From G963663315 sp963668255 (lineage in GTDB: Bacteria; Pseudomonadota; Gammaproteobacteria; Arenicellales; Poriferihabitantaceae): a DNA stretch of 64,000 bases. A program made the translations under genes and the position numbers. The stretch is from positions 2,294,001 through 2,358,000 of the forward strand of contig OZ220708.1 in NCBI GenBank assembly GCA_965116595.1, given 5' to 3'. Below are positions 17,650 to 26,782 of the stretch, piece after piece; the first letter of the stretch is position 1; each line of letters begins with the position of its first letter. The notes beneath the pieces are model-generated. The model saw only the letters and a program-made list of their open reading frames with translations, made no database searches and was not told the origin of the DNA.

Positions 17650-19422
17650 ATGTCGGATCACTATCCATTTTGCCGTATAGTTGGTCAAACACTGCTGAAA
17701 ACCGCTCTGTTGCTGGTCAGTGTAGATCCACGGATCGGCGGTTTGTTGATCAGTGGCGCCCGTGGCAGCGCAAAATCAACCATTGTACGCGGGCTATCAG
17801 ACCTGCAACCGGACAAACCATTCATCACATTGCCTTTGGGTTCCACGGAAGAAATGATCACCGGGTCAATTGACCTGGAAAGTGCATTGAGCGATTCCGA
17901 GGTCAGGTTTCGTCCCGGGTTGCTGGCCAGGTCACACAATGGCATTCTTTATGTCGATGAAGTTAATCTGCTTTTTGATCACCTGGTTGATCTGCTGCTG
18001 GATGCGGCTGCATCGGGGGTCAATATCGTTGAAAGAGACAACATCAGTCATCGGCATGATGCGAACTTCGTTCTGATCGGTACGATGAATCCCGACGAAG
18101 GCGAATTAAGGCCGCAATTGCTGGACCGCTTCGGCTTGATGATTGAAATGGAAACGCACTATTCGATCGAAGAGAGAAAACAGATTGTCAAACGCCGTCT
18201 CGCCTTTGATCAGGACCCGAAGAAATTGATTAACGACAGCCAGTCCGAATCCGATCAAATCAGGCAAAAAATACAGTGGGCCACAGAAAATTTGTCACGG
18301 GTCGAATTATCAGACCGGATTGAAACACAAATCGCAAAAAGATGCGCAGAGGCCAGAGTTGAGGGAATGCGGGCGGACATTGTTTTTCATCGTGCAGTGA
18401 CCGCCTGGTGCGCCCTGGATCAAAGGCTGGAAGTCACAATCAGTGATCTTGATGTAGTCGAGCCGATGGTAATGAGTCACCGTCGAAATGTTCAAACCGG
18501 TGGTACAGGAAAATCAGGGGGCAACAACTCCGATAACAATGATCCCGGACAGGAAAGTCAAAACGGAGGTGATCAAGCCGATGACAATCAGGCTGGTTCA
18601 TCAATTCAGGGCAGTTGGGGCGCCATGCAGCCAATGCCTTCCCGGTCGCTGCCGACTTCACCGTTACCTCTGCCGGCGCATCGGAAATATCAGTTAAAAC
18701 CTCCCGTCCCATCCCGGAACTTCATGGCAGGTCAGGTTGGGAGCCGGAATCGACATGGTCAGGCCGGGGGCGTGAAGTATGGCGCTCAATATTCTATCGG
18801 ACACAGGAGGATAGACTGGGCAGCTACCTTAAGTACTGACCGATTCAGATTCCTGCCCTGTGAGGACAGGAGGCAATCACTCAAGTTCAGGTTTCAACTT
18901 CCCGGGACAGTCAATCTTGATCTGATTGTGCTGGATACTTCGGCCTCAACCCTGGGTGGTCAGGGTCTTGGCCGTGCGCGCGGGGCAATTCAGGCGTTTT
19001 CCGAGCGGTGCTACCAGGCCAGAAGGCATCTGGGTATCGTCACGTTCGGCAATGATGAAGTCCATACCCTTCTTGAAATCCAGCGAGCGCCGAAGAATAT
19101 TGAAACTCTGCTCGATCAGATTCAGGCCGGAGGTGGAACACCGGTCACCAAGGCATTAAACTGTATTGACGCCATGTTGACCAGACAGAAGTACAGCCAT
19201 TTGAATTGCCATATCTATCTGATTACAGATGGAAGATTCGACGAAGCCATCAGCGGGCACTGGTCGATTCATTCACATCCGGTGACCCTGGTGGATATTG
19301 AATGTGGCCGGGCGCCGTTGGGCTGGGGGCAGCGACTGGCCCGGCAGATTGATGCCGGCTACCTGCATATTTCAAGCTTGTCGTTACCGGCGCCGGCTTC
19401 GGGAATTCCGCAGCGAGGGTAG
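17650..19422 (+). CDS. Mg-chelatase BchI/BchD-type AAA+/VWA protein (putative cobaltochelatase subunit)
   Basis: A 590-residue fusion of an AAA+ ATPase and a von Willebrand A domain. The N-terminal half has Walker A GARGSAKST (36-44), a Walker B segment around ILYVDEVNLL and the sensor GTMNPDEGELRPQLLDRF. A low-complexity Gly/Asn/Asp linker (~280-325) follows, then a VWA domain with the MIDAS motif LDTSAST and the later TDGRFD. Such BchD-like proteins partner a CobN- or BchH-type large subunit. The next two genes are cobO and cobB, so cobalt insertion or B12 synthesis is the likely role. No cobN lies in the window. It begins 76 nt after the sulfotransferase. Confidence 0.85.
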   Translation: MSDHYPFCRIVGQTLLKTALLLVSVDPRIGGLLISGARGSAKSTIVRGLSDLQPDKPFITLPLGSTEEMITGSIDLESALSDSEVRFRPGLLARSHNGILYVDEVNLLFDHLVDLLLDAAASGVNIVERDNISHRHDANFVLIGTMNPDEGELRPQLLDRFGLMIEMETHYSIEERKQIVKRRLAFDQDPKKLINDSQSESDQIRQKIQWATENLSRVELSDRIETQIAKRCAEARVEGMRADIVFHRAVTAWCALDQRLEVTISDLDVVEPMVMSHRRNVQTGGTGKSGGNNSDNNDPGQESQNGGDQADDNQAGSSIQGSWGAMQPMPSRSLPTSPLPLPAHRKYQLKPPVPSRNFMAGQVGSRNRHGQAGGVKYGAQYSIGHRRIDWAATLSTDRFRFLPCEDRRQSLKFRFQLPGTVNLDLIVLDTSASTLGGQGLGRARGAIQAFSERCYQARRHLGIVTFGNDEVHTLLEIQRAPKNIETLLDQIQAGGGTPVTKALNCIDAMLTRQKYSHLNCHIYLITDGRFDEAISGHWSIHSHPVTLVDIECGRAPLGWGQRLARQIDAGYLHISSLSLPAPASGIPQRG

Positions 19423-19426
19423 AAAA

Positions 19427-20068
19427 ATGCAGAAACAAATGAGGGAAGACAGGAACAATACCCGCGACTCTGGTAGCAGCGAAGCCCGACATGCTGCAAG
19501 GATGAAAAAAAAGAAAGCGGTAGTGGATCAAAGAATTGCCAGGGCGACCGAACAGCGTGGCGTACTCATCCTGCTGAAAGGCAATGGCAAGGGCAAGAGT
19601 TCTTCTGCCTTTGGTACGATGGCCAGGGCACTCGGCCATGGTCAACAGGCAGGCCTGGTACAATTCATCAAGGGCAGAATGGAAACCGGGGAATTTCTCT
19701 TTTTCAAGGATCACCCTCGGGTCGATTTTCATGTCATGGGACATGGTTTTACCTGGGAGACCCAGGACAAATCCCGTGACATTGCCGCTGCCCGGGAAGC
19801 CTGGCTTGTCGCACAGAAGATGTTGTCCGATGATACTTACCATATCCTGGTGTTTGACGAAATGTCCTACATGTTCAAATACGGATATCTGGATGTCATG
19901 CCAGTGGTAGAAGCGATCAACGCCAGACCAGGTCACCAGAATGTGATTATCACAGGAAGAACGATGCATCATCAACTGATGGAAATTGCCGACACCATCA
20001 GTGAGATCGCGGATGTCGAGCATGCTTTCAGAAAAGGCGTCAAGGCGCAACCTGGCATCGAATGGTGA
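19427..20068 (+). CDS. cobO: Cob(I)yrinic acid a,c-diamide adenosyltransferase
   Basis: A 213-residue BtuR/CobO-family enzyme that transfers the adenosyl group of ATP to cobalt(I) corrinoids. The P-loop is KGNGKGKSS, followed by AFGTMARALGHG, VQFIKG, VFDEMSYMFKYGY and the C-terminal HAFRKGVKAQPGIEW typical of CobO. The N-terminal ~40 residues are basic and low in structure. The start is ATG 19427 just after the chelatase stop, with GCGAGGG upstream; the frame is open much further upstream but that part overlaps the chelatase. It overlaps cobB by 7 nt. Confidence 0.93.
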   Translation: MQKQMREDRNNTRDSGSSEARHAARMKKKKAVVDQRIARATEQRGVLILLKGNGKGKSSSAFGTMARALGHGQQAGLVQFIKGRMETGEFLFFKDHPRVDFHVMGHGFTWETQDKSRDIAAAREAWLVAQKMLSDDTYHILVFDEMSYMFKYGYLDVMPVVEAINARPGHQNVIITGRTMHHQLMEIADTISEIADVEHAFRKGVKAQPGIEW

Positions 20069-21363
20069 ATCCGGCAAAAGTCAGATGTCCCGCCCTTTTC
20101 TTTTGTGCTCCCGCATCAGGGCAGGGCAAGACCACGATCACAGCCGGCATCGCAAGATTTCATCGAAATCAGGGCAGGGATGTCAGGGTCTTTAAAACCG
20201 GGCCGGATTATCTTGACCCCCTGATTCTGGAACGCGCTTCCGGGAATCCCGTGGCCCAACTGGATCTTTGGATGGTCGGTGAAAAGGAGTGCCGACAGAT
20301 TTTGTATGAAGCAGCCGGGCAGGCCGATCTGATTTTAATCGAAGGCGTCATGGGCATGTTTGATGGAAATCCGAGTGGCGCAGATATGTCAGCCTGCTTC
20401 GGCATACCGGTGGCGATCGTAATTGACGCATCAGCGATGGCCCGGACATTCGGCGCTATCGCTCTGGGTCTGGCCACTCATCGTCCCGAGCTGACCATTG
20501 CCGGCGTTATTGGCAACAACCTCGGCAGCCAACGCCACCAGGACTTGATTGCAGAAGCCATGCCAGCTTCAATTCCACTGATCGGATGCGTTCGTCGTCA
20601 TCCCGATGTTTTGCTGCCGGAACGTCATCTTGGTCTGATCCACCCTGATGAGGTTGATGATATTGAATACCGACTGGACCAACTGGCCGAAATCATGGAT
20701 CAGTCCGGGTTGACGGCACTTCCACCTGTAGTGGAATTTCACCCGGGCCAAACCCCGGCCATCGACCGGCTATTACAGAACAGGGTCATTGCGGTTGCCC
20801 GCGATGATGCCTTTACTTTTATATACGCAGCCAACATAAAATTGCTGCAGGATATGGGCGCCACCTGCATCTGGTTCTCTCCCCTTGTCGATGAAGTACT
20901 ACCCGATGCCGATGCATTATGGTTTCCTGGCGGCTATCCCGAATTACACCAGGAGCGGCTCTCAAAAAACCGGCTCCTAGCCGATCAGATCATCCGGTTC
21001 TGCAAGAGCGGAAAGAAAGTCCTCGCCGAATGCGGCGGAATGCTGTACCTGATGGAATCCCTGACTGATGTAGATGGCAACCGCTCGGACATGCTCGGTT
21101 TGATACCGGGACACGGCATCATGCGGGACCGGGGCGGATGCCAGGGTATGCAGACCGCGCCGTTACCCTGCGGCGATGTACGGGCCCATGCCCATCATCG
21201 CACCCGCTGCGAAAATACCGCCCGGCCGATCGCCTTCGGGAAACGCACGCGACATTCGGCTCCGGGCGAACCCATCTACCAGATAGACAATATTACCGCC
21301 AGCTACCTGCACCTTTACTTCCCGTCCAACCCGGACGCGATTGCCGCGTTATTTACAAATTAG
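20062..21363 (+). CDS. cobB: Cobyrinic/hydrogenobyrinic acid a,c-diamide synthase
   Basis: A 433-residue CobB/CbiA enzyme that amidates the a and c side chains of cobyrinic or hydrogenobyrinic acid with ATP and glutamine. The N-terminal synthetase has the P-loop APASGQGKTT, KTGPDYLDP and LIEGVMGMFDG. The C-terminal glutamine amidotransferase has the nucleophile cysteine in LAECGGMLYLM and a terminal ITASYLHLYFPSNP segment. Together with the chelatase, cobO and the distant cbiX it shows that this strain makes or at least remodels B12. The gene is convergent with an ABC transporter gene. Confidence 0.93.
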   Translation: MVNPAKVRCPALFFCAPASGQGKTTITAGIARFHRNQGRDVRVFKTGPDYLDPLILERASGNPVAQLDLWMVGEKECRQILYEAAGQADLILIEGVMGMFDGNPSGADMSACFGIPVAIVIDASAMARTFGAIALGLATHRPELTIAGVIGNNLGSQRHQDLIAEAMPASIPLIGCVRRHPDVLLPERHLGLIHPDEVDDIEYRLDQLAEIMDQSGLTALPPVVEFHPGQTPAIDRLLQNRVIAVARDDAFTFIYAANIKLLQDMGATCIWFSPLVDEVLPDADALWFPGGYPELHQERLSKNRLLADQIIRFCKSGKKVLAECGGMLYLMESLTDVDGNRSDMLGLIPGHGIMRDRGGCQGMQTAPLPCGDVRAHAHHRTRCENTARPIAFGKRTRHSAPGEPIYQIDNITASYLHLYFPSNPDAIAALFTN

Positions 21364-21399
21364 ATTAACTAAATCAAATATATTATTGAATAATAAGTA

Positions 21400-21456
21400 A
21401 AATAAATAGGGCAGGGACTCTTATTCCGGAATTTTACCGCTGCCCCGGTTTATTTG
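21400..21456. terminator. Possible bidirectional terminator between cobB and the ABC transporter
   Basis: In the 109-nt convergent gap, GGGCAG (21409-21414) pairs with CTGCCC (21440-21445), and outer AT-rich arms AAATAAA / TTTATTT extend the stem. The loop is long (25 nt). The symmetry and the A/T-rich flanks on both sides suit a weak terminator in both directions. Confidence 0.4.
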
Positions 21457-21472
21457 ACAAATTAAACTGGCA

Positions 21473-22573
21473 TCAGCTACCCAGCGCTTCCCTGACCAGT
21501 TCGCAATCCGTACCCGTCGCGTAGTCACCACGCTTGGTGATAAAACCGAATTTTATCCACCAGTCATTTGTGAGTTCCCAGTGATCCTTGAGCTGACCGT
21601 TTTTCTGACCAAAAGGAGGGTTTCCTTCCGCAACGCCGCAAAAACGCGCTGTATCTTCGAGACTGTAAATATAGAGTTCCCCATCTGCCGGATCATTGTT
21701 CGCTGCGTCCCGTGTCAGTGAACCGTTACCTAGAATAGCTGTGACATCTTCCAGCGAAAATCCGACCGCTTCAGCGATAACCGCGTTGGAGGCTTCGGAA
21801 TTGGCTCTCCAGTGTTCCACTCCGGCATAAATTGCCTGAAGGGCTTTTACGGCCAGCGCCCGATTGTTTTCCAGGAAGTCGCCGGACATGTAAATAGCGT
21901 CGGCAATCAGTGCCGTTCCCAGCCAGTAAGGGTCAAAGGAATGAGCGACCACATGTGAACCCGCAAGGTCGGCAAGCACCTGTGAATTGAATGGAGACCA
22001 AAGCTCGGCAGCGGCAACCTGGCCGCTCATCATGGCCGCCGCCGCATCACCGGCAATCAGATTCACCATTTCGACCTCTTCTGCCTTGACACCGTTCTGT
22101 TCAAGCCATATCCCCATCATGATGTGGGACAGGCCGCCTTCAAGCACTGCAACCTGCTTGCCTTTCAGGTCGGCTGCCTCCTTGATATCCGGATGAACGA
22201 TGATCATGTCCGAACCATGCGCCAGATTGGAAAGGTTTATCAATTTGAATCCCATGTCCTCGGCCGACGCAATCGGGCCGAATTCTATAGTGCTGAATAC
22301 AACATCCAGTTGATTTGTAGCCAACAGACTGAACAGTTGAACAGGATCTTCAATAATCGTGTTTTCAAATTTCAGATCGGTCAGGTTGTTCGCTTCGGCA
22401 ACATAGTGGAATCCATAACCCGGCCAACTGAAATGACCGATCCGGATTGTGTCCTGGGCGTTTGCGATGTTAACGGCAAGGAGTGAAAACAGGCCTAAAA
22501 TGCATGTCGATAGAAACAGTCGAAGACGATACAAAAAACAGTACCTCTTTGAATTTATGGTTTTGAAAGTCAT
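21473..22573 (-). CDS. ABC transporter substrate-binding protein (TauA/SsuA/NMT1-like)
   Basis: A 366-residue periplasmic binding protein. The first ~40 residues are a signal peptide with a hydrophobic core around LFLSTCILGLFSLLAV and a cleavage site near ANAQ. The mature part begins IRIGHFSWPGYGFHYVAEANN, the pattern of NMT1/TauA/SsuA binding proteins, and contains GKQVAVLEGGLSHIMMG. The start has GGAG upstream. It is the last gene of a permease-ATPase-binding protein operon divergent from the diiron monooxygenase operon, so it may import that enzyme's substrate or a related nitrogen or sulfur compound. The ligand is not known. Confidence 0.87.
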   Translation of the reverse strand: MTFKTINSKRYCFLYRLRLFLSTCILGLFSLLAVNIANAQDTIRIGHFSWPGYGFHYVAEANNLTDLKFENTIIEDPVQLFSLLATNQLDVVFSTIEFGPIASAEDMGFKLINLSNLAHGSDMIIVHPDIKEAADLKGKQVAVLEGGLSHIMMGIWLEQNGVKAEEVEMVNLIAGDAAAAMMSGQVAAAELWSPFNSQVLADLAGSHVVAHSFDPYWLGTALIADAIYMSGDFLENNRALAVKALQAIYAGVEHWRANSEASNAVIAEAVGFSLEDVTAILGNGSLTRDAANNDPADGELYIYSLEDTARFCGVAEGNPPFGQKNGQLKDHWELTNDWWIKFGFITKRGDYATGTDCELVREALGS

Positions 22574-22618
22574 GTTGTTTTCTCCAGTGTTGATAAAATT
22601 GATTGTTCGGCAGTGGCG

Positions 22619-23461
22619 CTAACTGATGTGACCCTGTATTTCCTCTCTCATCATCTGATAAAGGCGCTTTTCCATTTCGACGTATCCGGGTTTCACGAGC
22701 AGGTCCTCTTTTTTAGGGAATCGTTTCCCCTGCTTGAATTCCATCGCTATGTCGGCTTTTATTTCCCCGGGTTGTCTGGTGAAAAACAGAATACGATCAG
22801 CAAGATAGATGGCTTCCTGAATGTCGTGTGTGACCAGAATAACCGTCTTGTTTTCGCTCTCGATAATTTCAATAATCATCTCTTCCATCTCCCAGGTAAC
22901 CTGTGCGTCCAATGCGCCGAAAGGTTCGTCAAGCAACAGCAACTGTGGGTCCTGCGCCAATGTACGGGCAATCGCAACTCGCTGCTTCATGCCGCCAGAA
23001 AGCTGGACTGGAAAAGATTCCGAAAAATCGGTGAGATGAACCTGATCAAGAAAGTATTCCGCACGTTCTCTCCTCTGACCCTTTGGAATGCCTTGAATCT
23101 TCATGCCATGCTCGACATTTTCCAGAACATTCAACCACGGGAATGAAGTATAGGCCTGGAATACCATGCCCCGCTCGGGCCCAGGACCCAAAATAGGCTG
23201 TCCATACACCTGCACCCCGCCCCTTGTCGGGAATTCGAGGCCTGCTATCAGCCGAAGCAGTGTCGTTTTCCCACACCCGGATGGGCCGATCAGCGCGGTC
23301 ACCTGATTTTCATGGATATCTACAGACACATCATTCAGCGCAACAATCTGCCCATCAATGTATTCCTTGCTGACACGATTGGCCCGGACAGGAGGCTCCC
23401 CGGCATCACGACCGTGTTCGAGTGCACTTTGCCTGGTAGAGATCTTGTTTAAACCAGCCAT
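22619..23461 (-). CDS. ABC transporter ATP-binding protein (TauB/SsuB-like)
   Basis: A 280-residue ATPase of the nitrate/sulfonate/taurine class. Motifs: Walker A GPSGCGKTTLLR, Q-loop MVFQAYTSFPWL, signature LSGGMKQRVAIAR, Walker B LLLLDEPFGALD and the H-loop VILVTHDIQEA. An N-terminal extension of about 20 residues precedes the domain. It lies 12 nt downstream of the permease gene and 45 nt before the binding-protein gene, forming one complete importer. Confidence 0.9.
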   Translation of the reverse strand: MAGLNKISTRQSALEHGRDAGEPPVRANRVSKEYIDGQIVALNDVSVDIHENQVTALIGPSGCGKTTLLRLIAGLEFPTRGGVQVYGQPILGPGPERGMVFQAYTSFPWLNVLENVEHGMKIQGIPKGQRRERAEYFLDQVHLTDFSESFPVQLSGGMKQRVAIARTLAQDPQLLLLDEPFGALDAQVTWEMEEMIIEIIESENKTVILVTHDIQEAIYLADRILFFTRQPGEIKADIAMEFKQGKRFPKKEDLLVKPGYVEMEKRLYQMMREEIQGHIS

Positions 23462-23473
23462 GCCAACTGTATA

Positions 23474-24394
23474 CTAACGACGGGCATATTCGTGGGGGAA
23501 CAGGAACCGGCCCGCAATTCGAAATGTAATGTCGGTGAGGACGCCGAGTATCCCGATCGTCAGTATCCCGGCCATGATAATATCCACGTGCAGAAAGCGT
23601 GCCGCTCGCATCATTACTGCACCGATCCCATCGGTCGCCGCAACAATTTCCGCTATGACCAGGTAAGTCCACGACACAGCAATCATGTTTCTCATTGAAT
23701 CTAGAATCTGTGGCGCTGCTGCAGGGAAAGCCACCTTGAACACAATATGTGTACGACGGGCCCCCATAGTTTGAGCGGATTCAATCAACTCCTTGGGCAC
23801 GGAAAGCACATTGTCCAGAATCAACGCAATCAGAAAAAACACACACCCGAGAAACAACAGCGCCAGTTTGGCAAAATCGGTAGGCCCGAAATAGACCAGT
23901 AACAAGGGGACAAATGAAGCGGCTGGAAGGTAGCGCAGCCCGCCAATGGTGGGATTGATCAGAGCGCGCAGTTTTACAAAACAGCCCATGAACAGGCCCA
24001 GTGGCACTGCCAGCAGACTGGCTGCAAAAAAACTGACATAAATCCGGTAAACGCTCTTACCGATGTCCGCCAGATACCCTTTATCGAGTATCAGAACATA
24101 AATTTTTCCGACAACCTGCTGCACTCCCGGTAAAAACTTTTGCTGGGATACAGGTGTTAAATAATGACAGATTTCCCAGATGCCGAAAAATGCAACCACA
24201 CCCAGGATGCCAAGGACAAAACTTTCGTTTCGACCTACCGAACCCCTTATCTCCAGAAAACGTTCTCGAGGCTGCTTGTACAACGGCGCCTTTTCGGTCA
24301 CCTGTCTGTCGGCTTGCGTTTGCATACCGGAATCAGATGTCGTCATTAAGTATTGCCCGGCGCTGTCATAATATCGTTCTTCATCATCCTTCAC
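23474..24394 (-). CDS. ABC transporter permease (TauC/SsuC-like)
   Basis: A 306-residue BPD-type permease with about six membrane helices (first at FVLGILGVVAFFGIWEICHYL, ~55-75) and the EAA-like loop KELIESAQTMGARRTHIVFKVAFPAAAPQIL around residues 195-225. A soluble N-terminal stretch of ~50 residues precedes the first helix; the start at 24394 is followed by an alternative ATG at 24346. It is the first gene of the importer operon and is divergent from tmoA with a 207-nt shared regulatory gap. Confidence 0.88.
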   Translation of the reverse strand: MKDDEERYYDSAGQYLMTTSDSGMQTQADRQVTEKAPLYKQPRERFLEIRGSVGRNESFVLGILGVVAFFGIWEICHYLTPVSQQKFLPGVQQVVGKIYVLILDKGYLADIGKSVYRIYVSFFAASLLAVPLGLFMGCFVKLRALINPTIGGLRYLPAASFVPLLLVYFGPTDFAKLALLFLGCVFFLIALILDNVLSVPKELIESAQTMGARRTHIVFKVAFPAAAPQILDSMRNMIAVSWTYLVIAEIVAATDGIGAVMMRAARFLHVDIIMAGILTIGILGVLTDITFRIAGRFLFPHEYARR

Positions 24395-24509
24395 AATTTT
24401 TTGAAATGTAACTGATCAACTCGGAAAACTTCAAATATATTCAAATTTATGACGGATTTCGCAAAAGCCAGGATTAAAATATAAGTATATACGATAAATA
24501 AAACGATTA

Positions 24510-24538
24510 TTGACGAAATTCGGACAATAGCATAAACT
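24510..24538 (+). promoter_or_regulatory. Putative sigma-70 promoter of the tmo operon
   Basis: TTGACG at 24510-24515 and TAAACT at 24533-24538 are spaced by 17 nt, in the AT-rich gap 64 nt upstream of tmoA. The -35 matches five of six consensus bases and the -10 four of six. I saw no GG-N10-GC pattern of a sigma-54 promoter here, although sigma-54 control is common for related operons. Confidence 0.45.
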
Positions 24539-24601
24539 TTTGCACAATCCGGGATTTTACAACCTGAGCTATTGTTAATCTATATTTAAAAGAGGCGGTT
24601 T

Positions 24602-26122
24602 ATGGCATTACTGAAGATGGAAGATTGGTATGATCTGGCGCGCGAGACCAACTGGACTGCTGACTATGTCTCGACAGATGAGTTGTTCCCGAAGCCGATG
24701 TCAGACAGTTTTGACATCCCGGTAAAGGAATGGGAGGCATTCGATGAGCCCTACAAGGTTACTTTCCGCGATTATGTCAAGTCACAACGAGACAAGGATA
24801 TCGGCGCTTATTCCGTCAAGGCTGCGTTGGCGCGTGCCAATTTTTTCAAAAACGCCTCGCCGCACTGGAAGGCCTTGCTGGCATTACATTTCAGCGCGGT
24901 ATGCTGGGCAGAATTCCATTCGGCATCTGCTTTTGCACGCATGACCCGGTTTTCCTTAAGTCCTGGCATGCGAAACATGGCGACATTTGGCACATTGGAC
25001 GAGATTCGTCATAGTCAGATTCAAATCTACTTCGCCTATGAATTCCTGAAACATGATTCAGTGTTCGACTGGTGTCATAAATCCTCGAAAACGGAAAACT
25101 GGATCATCATCAGTTTGCGCCACGCTCTGGATGACATTGCACATACCCGCGATGCGACAAGTGCGGCCATTATGCTCAATATGGGGCTGGAGCAGGCATT
25201 CACCAACTTGCAGTTTGTCGCTCTCTCAGCCGATGCTGCCAAATGTGGAGACCATTCCTTTGCAACCATGTTGCAAAGTATACAAACGGATGAAGCCAGG
25301 CACGCCCAGATCGGTGAACCCATGGTGCGGATCATGGTTGAAAACGGCAGGAAGAAGGAAGCACAGCAAATGGTTGAAATTGCTTTCTGGCGCATGTGGA
25401 AACAGTTTTCTGCATTGAGTGGCATTGGCATGGATTACTACACCCCGCTGGAACACCGTGAGAATTCCCTGAAGGAGTTTATGGAAGAGTGGGTTATTGG
25501 GCAGTTCGGACGTACTGTCGAGGCACTCGGGCTGGACTTGCCCTGGTACTGGCATATCCTTAAACATGATATTTCAACATTCCATCATGCCAACCAGATA
25601 GGTGTCTATGTCTATCGGGCAACCGAGTGGTGGCGTCCTATAGCCGGTGTGTCACCAGCAGAAAGGGAGTGGCTGGAAGAGAAATATCCGGGCTGGAACG
25701 AGACTTACGGCAAATGCTGGGATACTATAACCGAGAACATCCGGAATGGAAACTACGACAAGACCACTCCGGTTGCTCCTCCGTTGATTTGTAACATGTG
25801 TGGTCTGGAAGTAACCGGGACAGCAGGCGATCAGTGGCAACCGGTAAATCACCAGATTGACCTGGATGGACGTAAATATCATTTTTGTTCTGAACCCTGT
25901 AAATGGATTTTCGAGCTTGAACCGGAACGATATAGAGGACATAAAAGCATCATTGACCGTGCATTTGACGGAACCATCGGTCCGGAACCGGATGATTTTT
26001 ATGAGTATATGGGTCAAAGCCCGGCAGAACGTGGTGTTGACGGTTACGATTTTCAGTGGATTGATGGTTACGATCACGGTGATGACACGAGCCGGGAAGC
26101 GCCGAAAAGGGCCATCGGATAA
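24602..26122 (+). CDS. tmoA: Soluble diiron monooxygenase hydroxylase alpha subunit (TmoA-like)
   Basis: A 506-residue catalytic subunit of a four-component soluble diiron monooxygenase. All six carboxylate-bridged iron ligands are at the same numbers as in toluene 4-monooxygenase: E104, E134, H137, E197, E231 and H234, and T201 of the active-site gate is also present (QAFTN). Pocket positions differ from the toluene enzyme as I recall it: V100, A103 and S107 in place of I100, G103 and A107. The C-terminal ~110 residues carry the YHS/TRASH-like cysteine segment (CNMCG, YHFCSEPCKWIFE) usual for this subunit. It uses O2 to hydroxylate or epoxidise a substrate. AGAGG precedes the ATG. It leads the operon tmoABCDE-ridA-amidase. 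Confidence 0.92.
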   Translation: MALLKMEDWYDLARETNWTADYVSTDELFPKPMSDSFDIPVKEWEAFDEPYKVTFRDYVKSQRDKDIGAYSVKAALARANFFKNASPHWKALLALHFSAVCWAEFHSASAFARMTRFSLSPGMRNMATFGTLDEIRHSQIQIYFAYEFLKHDSVFDWCHKSSKTENWIIISLRHALDDIAHTRDATSAAIMLNMGLEQAFTNLQFVALSADAAKCGDHSFATMLQSIQTDEARHAQIGEPMVRIMVENGRKKEAQQMVEIAFWRMWKQFSALSGIGMDYYTPLEHRENSLKEFMEEWVIGQFGRTVEALGLDLPWYWHILKHDISTFHHANQIGVYVYRATEWWRPIAGVSPAEREWLEEKYPGWNETYGKCWDTITENIRNGNYDKTTPVAPPLICNMCGLEVTGTAGDQWQPVNHQIDLDGRKYHFCSEPCKWIFELEPERYRGHKSIIDRAFDGTIGPEPDDFYEYMGQSPAERGVDGYDFQWIDGYDHGDDTSREAPKRAIG

Positions 26123-26161
26123 TCACACGAAACTTCATCAATTCTCCGGGGTTTGATTTAC

Positions 26162-26419
26162 ATGGCTGAACTTCCACTCGCAATCAACGTACAGGGTGAC
26201 TATGGATACAAGGTCGTTGTAGTAGATGATGACAACACCATAGAAGAAGTGATCCATGTTGCGGTTGATCAGATTGTCGGTGTTCTTACCCCGGAATTTC
26301 CTGCTGACACTGTGTTGCGTGCCAGACTGCATGGTACCGATAGCCCGCTTGACAACAATATAATTGTCAAACAGGCAGGGCTGGCAAAAATGGAAGCCCT
26401 GCAAATCTACGCGGAATAA
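26162..26419 (+). CDS. tmoB: Diiron monooxygenase gamma subunit (TmoB-like)
   Basis: An 85-residue ubiquitin-like small subunit of the hydroxylase, beginning MAELPLAINVQGDYGYK and ending ALQIYAE. Its length matches TmoB (about 84). It packs on the alpha subunit in the (alpha-beta-gamma)2 hydroxylase. The start is ATG 26162; the TTG at 26153 in the same frame is less likely. It lies 39 nt after tmoA and 6 nt before tmoC. Confidence 0.88.
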   Translation: MAELPLAINVQGDYGYKVVVVDDDNTIEEVIHVAVDQIVGVLTPEFPADTVLRARLHGTDSPLDNNIIVKQAGLAKMEALQIYAE

Positions 26420-26425
26420 GCCAGG

Positions 26426-26758
26426 GTGAGTGAGCATCCTGAATTCCGGAAAATCTGTGATCTGGACGAAGTCTGGGAAGGTGAAATGGAGGTGTTTGAA
26501 TCAGGAGATGATGAGGTGCTGATAGTCCATGCGCCTGGAGGAGAGGTTAAGGCATACCATCCGATTTGTCCTCACCAGCAACACCCGCTGATCGAAGGGG
26601 AACTCGAGGACTGCATCCTGACCTGTTCTGCACATCTTTGGCAGTTCGATGTTGTTTCCGGAAAGGGCGTAAATCCAACCGGAGTATCGTTGACCGACTA
26701 TCCAGTCAGGATTGAGGACAATGTGATCTGGGTCGCAATTCCTTCTGACTCCGACTAA
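26426..26758 (+). CDS. tmoC: Rieske-type ferredoxin of the monooxygenase (TmoC-like)
   Basis: A 110-residue Rieske ferredoxin that feeds electrons to the hydroxylase. The cluster ligands are C48 and H50 (CPHQQHP) and C67 and H70 (CSAHLWQF), spaced as in TmoC. Translation starts at GTG 26426, only 6 nt after tmoB. The matching NADH-dependent flavoprotein reductase (TmoF) is not in this operon. Confidence 0.9.
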   Translation: MSEHPEFRKICDLDEVWEGEMEVFESGDDEVLIVHAPGGEVKAYHPICPHQQHPLIEGELEDCILTCSAHLWQFDVVSGKGVNPTGVSLTDYPVRIEDNVIWVAIPSDSD

Positions 26759-26782
26759 TTCACTGAACATAAACCAGAAAAA

